A stretch of 64,000 nucleotides of DNA from Ectobius pallidus (Eukaryota; Arthropoda; Insecta; Blattodea; Ectobiidae): the NCBI GenBank assembly GCA_964059195.1, contig CAXKWD010000001.1, positions 119,159,751 through 119,223,750 on the forward strand, given 5' to 3'. The notes under the pieces were generated by a model. That model was not told the origin of the DNA. It searched no databases and saw only the letters and a program-made list of their open reading frames with translations. Positions 58,831 to 64,000 of the stretch are shown in pieces (position 1 is the first letter of the stretch; each line of letters starts with the position of its first letter). The translations under genes and the position numbers were made by a program.

Positions 58831-61800
58831 ACGTTGAAGAGTAAAATGAAAATAAGGGTAAAATACTTCAAGAAAATTTTTGGCCTCTTTCCATACTTTT
58901 GCTAACTATTTACGCGAGTCAAACGAGCTCGGGTTCCGTTATTTTTAAACCCAATTGCACTAGGCTGCCGTGTATCCGTCTGATTCCAAAGTAACCCTAT
59001 TGTAAATTCTTGTTTTCATTTCTATCAGCGTCATTATTTTTATTATTGCATAATCATCATCGTCTTCATAAACTTTTCCAACGTAATTTGCTGAGGTGTA
59101 TTGTTGAAGTGCAGGAATTAAATGGTGTAAAGACATACTTAACCACATTGTTTACGTAGTGTAAAAACTTTACATGGTTATAGCAGTGCCCCCACTTTTC
59201 AAAGCTGTAGCGCACAAGGAGGTAAACTTTATAGACTAGGCAAGAGCACCAGTAAATCCTCTTCCACCGCAAAACAGCAAAAGCTAAAAAGTAGCACAAG
59301 AGTCGGAAATGTGGGGGTATAAAATATGATCCTCAGCTTCACCTAGTGCCCAAAACAAACTTTCTTGACAGTGTCCTGTCTTGATTCCTTACCGCTGTTT
59401 CCACTTCCATAAATTTCCGCTTCCTTCTCCTGTTTACCAACCTTTTCATTAAATTCCCTTTCTCTCTTTCTGCCTAACTTTGTGTGTACTCGAGCACAAC
59501 AGTGTGTTGGTAGACCGGTGTGGGAAATGTTTCGCACTGGATGATTTGTATGTTGTTTTTACTCACTGCTCTCTTTTCAAATTTGTATTGAAAAGAATAA
59601 ACAACGACCCAGTCTCAATTAAAAACCACCTCGTGGGTTGAGAACGTTTTATTTATGTTTACACATTCCTTTTAACTTTGTGTATGTGTTGCCGTGTATA
59701 ATGGCGAAACTTGGACTGAAGAATGAGCATTCACTTATGTGCATTGACGCGTTAAAATTATTTCTAGGTTGGTTGGTAATCAAATAAAATTCAACATTTC
59801 CTGTGAACTTCGGTGAATCTTAAAGAGAATTACAAGATAAATTTACGATACAAACAAATATGCTTACATTTATTCATTCTCTCAAACCTCATTTCATGAC
59901 ATAATTTAGGGTTTCAAATTGAATTTAAAACAGAAGATTCTGCAGTCCATTCAATCAGTGCAACATCCTTTGCAATAATCAAATATCGAAAATTAGGGCA
60001 TCAAACCCTGAATTTTTAGGTATTAAAATGGGTTATAGAATTATGAAAAAATGCATAAAATTGTAAATGAATACTAAACATTTTAAAATAAAATACTAAA
60101 ATATATTATACAATTTATTTTGACAGCAGATCAGCTGTTAACGACGTGTGCAGGAGCTTCGATAGTGATAATATGCTGTCTTCAGTTCGAGACCCAGTAA
60201 ATTACCGAAAAGAACAGCTTTGCTACGCAAGAACCAGAAGGCATAGAAACACCGCACGAGGACTGAAAGTAACGATAAGAGATTGAAAGATTGTTGCCGC
60301 ATTAATAGTACTTTTTGCAATCATATCCGGTCCTACCCTTTCCAAGCCCAATTTTCTCTTCTAGGAATTCCTCAGTACAAATAAGTCAAAGTCACTCGAT
60401 TTTTCATAATGATATTCTACACGCCTATAAAAACATCTGTCTGAAAAATTACAGGCAAATAATATATTTTAATTTTAAGCAAAGAAAAGGATACAAAGAC
60501 GCTGATCCCCATAAATAGGCGCTCCCAATTAGTCTTAATTTCCTTAATTTGCTAAACATCCATATCTTCCTAAAGGAAAGCGTACGAAGCGGTGAATGAA
60601 ATAATTGCAACTAATTGCAAGAAGTTTCATCATAGTATAACCAACTCATACAACTGCGTACACTGTGGCAAGATGGACACACTTTTTCATAGGCTAATGG
60701 TGTGATCTGAAGTTAAAGACATGTGGCAGGCTGACAATAAAACTAAACAAAGTTCTTCCATCAAAAAACTTAAATTCGATTCGTAAATTCTGATGCACTT
60801 GGAAGGTGAGGAGAATAATCCAAGTTAAGTTCGCAAATGCATATATACACTGTTATTCAAGAACAGAATTACCACACCCAAAACCTACAAAATAAAATAC
60901 AACAGTAGTTCAATCAAATAGAAGATATCATTTCAAACTCAACAGTCAACCTAATTAAGGATTTATTAAAATAGATGTAATGATTTCACCTATCATGAAG
61001 GTCATTTTCGGAAGGAAAAAACTACAACGTGGGAAATATAATGTAACATATACTCTGTATAGTACAAACTTTATATTGTATACAGTTTAATTTTAAAAAG
61101 TTAAAAAATTAACCTAATAGGCATATGCCTACAAATTCGAGGTGTAGAGATGAGGCGTTGGAACTTTAAAATAAATTATCCTAAGAGAAAATGTCACTAG
61201 TTGGAGTGGATTTTTGTAAAAAAGCCTCTGTTTCCAAGTAGAAGGTTTCCCAACTTGGTGTAAATTTGGTACACGGATATATAAGCATTCGGAACTAACG
61301 GAATTGGTTCTCTTCCGAAGTTTTGAAAGTTTTAAAATTCTACGGCCTCAGCTGAATGTTTCCACGAGTATTTCAGCTGAATGTTATCTACTCGATTAAG
61401 TACCGACCCTCTTGTTTTAATAGTCTTTGCCATATAATACGAATAAAAAGGAGAAATAAAGTGAGAAATAAATAAAAAATAAGTAAAAGGAAAGCAAGAG
61501 AGAAAGAAAGATGTATGTGCGTGACCTGTTACTAAAACGTATTTCTGAAACATTTTACCTAAATAACTTTTGAAGCTTCATTGCCTTCTAGTTCTTAGTT
61601 ATTAGTTCTTATTTTGTTGAATATTTTCTAACGTAAATTTCTTCTTTAACGTTGTAATTTAACACTTTTCTTCTCACAACCCCAATATTTCTCATCTCCC
61701 ATGGAAGCTGGCTTTCTGAGATACAATTCAAGGTTCATTACAACAACTGGACAGGTTCAAAAAGTTGAGGAATTTAACAAACTTCCATCTGTTGAACTTG

Positions 61801-62328
61801 TCTTGTTTTTATGGAAGTGAATTATCACATTTTGCAATAATTAATATTCATTATTATTGCTAAAAAATTGCAAAATGGATAGCACAGATTTTATTATCTC
61901 GTTCCTTCGGAAGAAACAAAACAAAAAACATTTGAACATTGAAACTAGATGCTGGACTTGTTCGTGTTTTGCTGAATCGAAATTAACTTGCCCAGCATTT
62001 ATAGAAACACTTGATTTTCAACTGGCTTCTTCTTGGGAGAAATGTTGTTTTTGAAGCAGCTAATTTTACCACCAACTCTACTGTAGTCCTACAAGCCAGA
62101 AAGAAATCTGCGCAGAGCGCAAAACGAAACTGCGCTTGCTGAGCAATCACAGCTTCGTTCCGCGCAGGTTTCATTCTAACTTGTCGGACTATAATATAAG
62201 TATGTAAAGACCACATAACTGAAAATTTTAATTTTTAGATTGAAGACTTGTGGACTTAAATCGAATTTTTAAGCAGTTTGAATTAGAACGGCCGTTAAAA
62301 GTAGCATATAAATCATATTTATAGAATT
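58831..62328. other. Non-coding stretch
   Basis: No supported gene or element. Frames at 59066-59299, 61332-61553 and 61983-62216 have no recognisable domain. Confidence 0.4.
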
Positions 62329-63735
62329 GGGCCCGTTTTTAAAGTCATCTGTAAATCCACCGGTGGAAAAGTCCGATTGATGCCGATTACGTCATGACGA
62401 TTTCGTAATAAGCTCCTGATTACTGTTGACTTTACGAACAGGTCGATGGATTTCGGCGGGAGTAATCTAGTTGTATAATAATTATTGTATCATGGATTTG
62501 CAAGAAATGGAAATTATAATACGGAATTAAAAACTGAATGCTACCATTTAAAAAAAAAACATGTTTTGAGAATATTAAAATCCATTAAACATTTAGGGTA
62601 CGGTAAAACATTTAGCGTGCAGTATTTAAATACAGTACCTACCCTCAACGGGTAATTATGGATAACCTATGATGTCAGTTTCGAGATATTTGGAAACGAC
62701 ATTAATTAATAGATTTTTATGTAGAGTACTTTTTTTTTAAAGTGAAAATCGGTAGGGGTAAATGGAGCTTGTGTAACTCTCAAAATCGTCACGAAATTAG
62801 TGTCACGCTCAAAATCGTCACGAAATTAGTGAGGTGTGACGGAACGAACTGCAAAAAAAAAAAAAATCAACTCAGTGATTAGGCTTATCCAATATTTTAA
62901 AAAATCCCAAATATTAAAAATTAAAAAATCCAAAAATCCAAAATTAAAAAATCGAAAATTTAAAATTCAAAAAATAAAAAATTCAAATATCCAAAATTTA
63001 AAAAAATTCAACTTAAAAATCCATAATTAAAAAATTAAAAAATTCAAAGATCCAAAATAAAAAGTCCATTAAACCAAAATTTAAAAAATAATCAATTCAA
63101 ATATCCAAAAGTTAAAAATTAAAAAACCAAACTTTAAAAAATAAAAAACCAAAAATAAAAAAATTCAAAGCTATAAAATTTAAAAAATTCAACATTAAAA
63201 ATCCAAAATTCCAAAATTAAAAAATTAAAAGTTCAAAAATTAAAAAATCCAAGATCCAAAATTTAAAAAGTCCAAAACCCCAATATTAAAAAGTCTAATT
63301 ATCCAAAATTGAAAAAACCCAATAATCCAAAATTGAAAAAATCCAAAAATTAAAAAATGTGTCACTTCTGTCGCGTGGCGTTCCACGCACACTTTTTTTT
63401 TGTCTTGAAACAAAATCAACTCATTACTTTTATTTTCGGAGGACTCACACTCTGATGAAGAATAGTTCCTTAGCTTTCGCACGAAAATAAACCTATTTAT
63501 TTATGCTAGTGGCAACTGTCGTCTGCTTCTCTGCTCCGCCATGTATGCCATCTAAGAAGCATCGTACTTAAGTTCGATGAGTCTGATTGCAATCGATAAC
63601 TTTCATCACACAAACAGCGGTGAGTTTACAAACAGCCTGATGCTTTCTCAATGGATTGTCCTCTGACTTTACAAACACCCTGATGAAAGTCCGATGGCAT
63701 CAATGGAATTAATCGATGGCTTTAAAAACATGCCC
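62329..63735. repeat. Possible inverted-end pair enclosing a minisatellite
   Basis: GGGCCCGTTTTTAAAGTCATC at 62329 resembles the reverse complement of GATGGCTTTAAAAACATGCCC ending at 63735 (about 18 of 21 bases). Nearby words CGATTGATGCC and GGCATCAATGG also mirror. It could be a DNA transposon or two copies of a small repeat; no target duplication was found. A 24-base unit (CTCAAAATCGTCACGAAATT..) is tandemly doubled at about 62777-62832. Confidence 0.3.
62889..63357 (+). repeat. A-rich minisatellite
   Basis: About 470 bases of degenerate units around AAAAATTCAAA and AAAATCCAAAATT, roughly 10-14 bases long, strongly A-rich on the plus strand with almost no G. It generates lysine-rich plus and phenylalanine-rich minus frames that are artefacts. 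Confidence 0.85.
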
Positions 63736-64000
63736 ATTATGACTTACAAGTAAACTTGCAATGAGAGGCGAGTTTAGCAGAGTGTACAATGAGGGATCTA
63801 GAATTGTTCCCTTATCATGCTCATCCCCCTGGTGCTTAATTTCTGAACACTTGATGCTCATAAAGTTGCTCTTCCATTGTTTCAAAGAGCAGTGAGATCA
63901 TGTGGGCGGAGCTGTATAATTTAATCACAGACACATCCAACCCATTTAATTTCTTTCAAACTTCACAAATTTCTTAATCTAGCAGGCAGAAGCTCTTTTC
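63736..64000. other. Non-coding stretch
   Basis: Nothing recognised up to the window end. Confidence 0.45.

Noticed and set aside
1..64000. CRISPR arrays, operons or bacterial systems
   Set aside because: The regular repeats found are microsatellites or transposons; the DNA is clearly eukaryotic with spliced coding sequence.

Overview
The window is 64 kb of AT-rich animal nuclear DNA, almost certainly from an insect with a large, repeat-laden genome. The tRNA-headed SINEs, hAT and mariner remnants, Helitron ends and one exon of an insect-type rst/kirre immunoglobulin gene support this. The style recalls a cockroach or termite relative, but that placement is a weak inference. There are no bacterial-type genes, operons or CRISPR arrays. 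The only host protein-coding sequence I can support is a single 233-bp exon at 24221-24453 (+). It has clean AG and GTAAGT splice borders and encodes the junction of the first two Ig domains of a Roughest/Kirre (Kin-of-IRRE) adhesion receptor. Much of the surrounding DNA is therefore probably intron of that gene.

Layout: 1-4980 is AT-rich filler with a SINE, dispersed repeats and a 176-bp hairpin element. From 5077 to 14975 (- strand) lies one complete LTR retrotransposon. It has two 962-bp LTRs that read as identical, a 4-bp target duplication (CTAC), a tRNA-Leu-type primer site and a polypurine tract. Its gag, protease, RT and RNase H region is a wreck of stops and frameshifts. It interrupts an older LINE reverse-transcriptase relic whose two halves lie at 4980-5076 and 14976-15371. 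A decayed hAT transposase (16233-16842), two neighbouring MITEs, a short Helitron (21493-22167) beside an opposing Helitron 3' end, and a 178-bp hAT MITE lead up to the exon.

After the exon come tRNA-derived SINEs of at least three families. Two copies of one family have perfect 12-bp target duplications. There are also LINE 3' fragments, more hAT MITEs with 8-bp duplications, and a nested structure at 41757-42871: a hAT MITE interrupted by a 650-bp insertion carrying three tRNA-Phe-like units, two in one orientation and one inverted. A head-to-head repeat near 46000 contains a hammerhead-ribozyme-like core. A 1-kb G/T-rich tract, a GA-rich tract, an internally deleted mariner transposase (58045-58562) and an A-rich minisatellite (62889-63357) fill most of the rest.

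All calls rest on reading the sequence by eye. Element boundaries backed by target duplications are the firmest. Superfamily assignments of short or decayed elements are less certain. No undescribed gene system is apparent; the most unusual objects are the young-looking LTR element with dead coding capacity, the nested MITE/tRNA-like insertion, and the possible ribozyme-bearing repeat.
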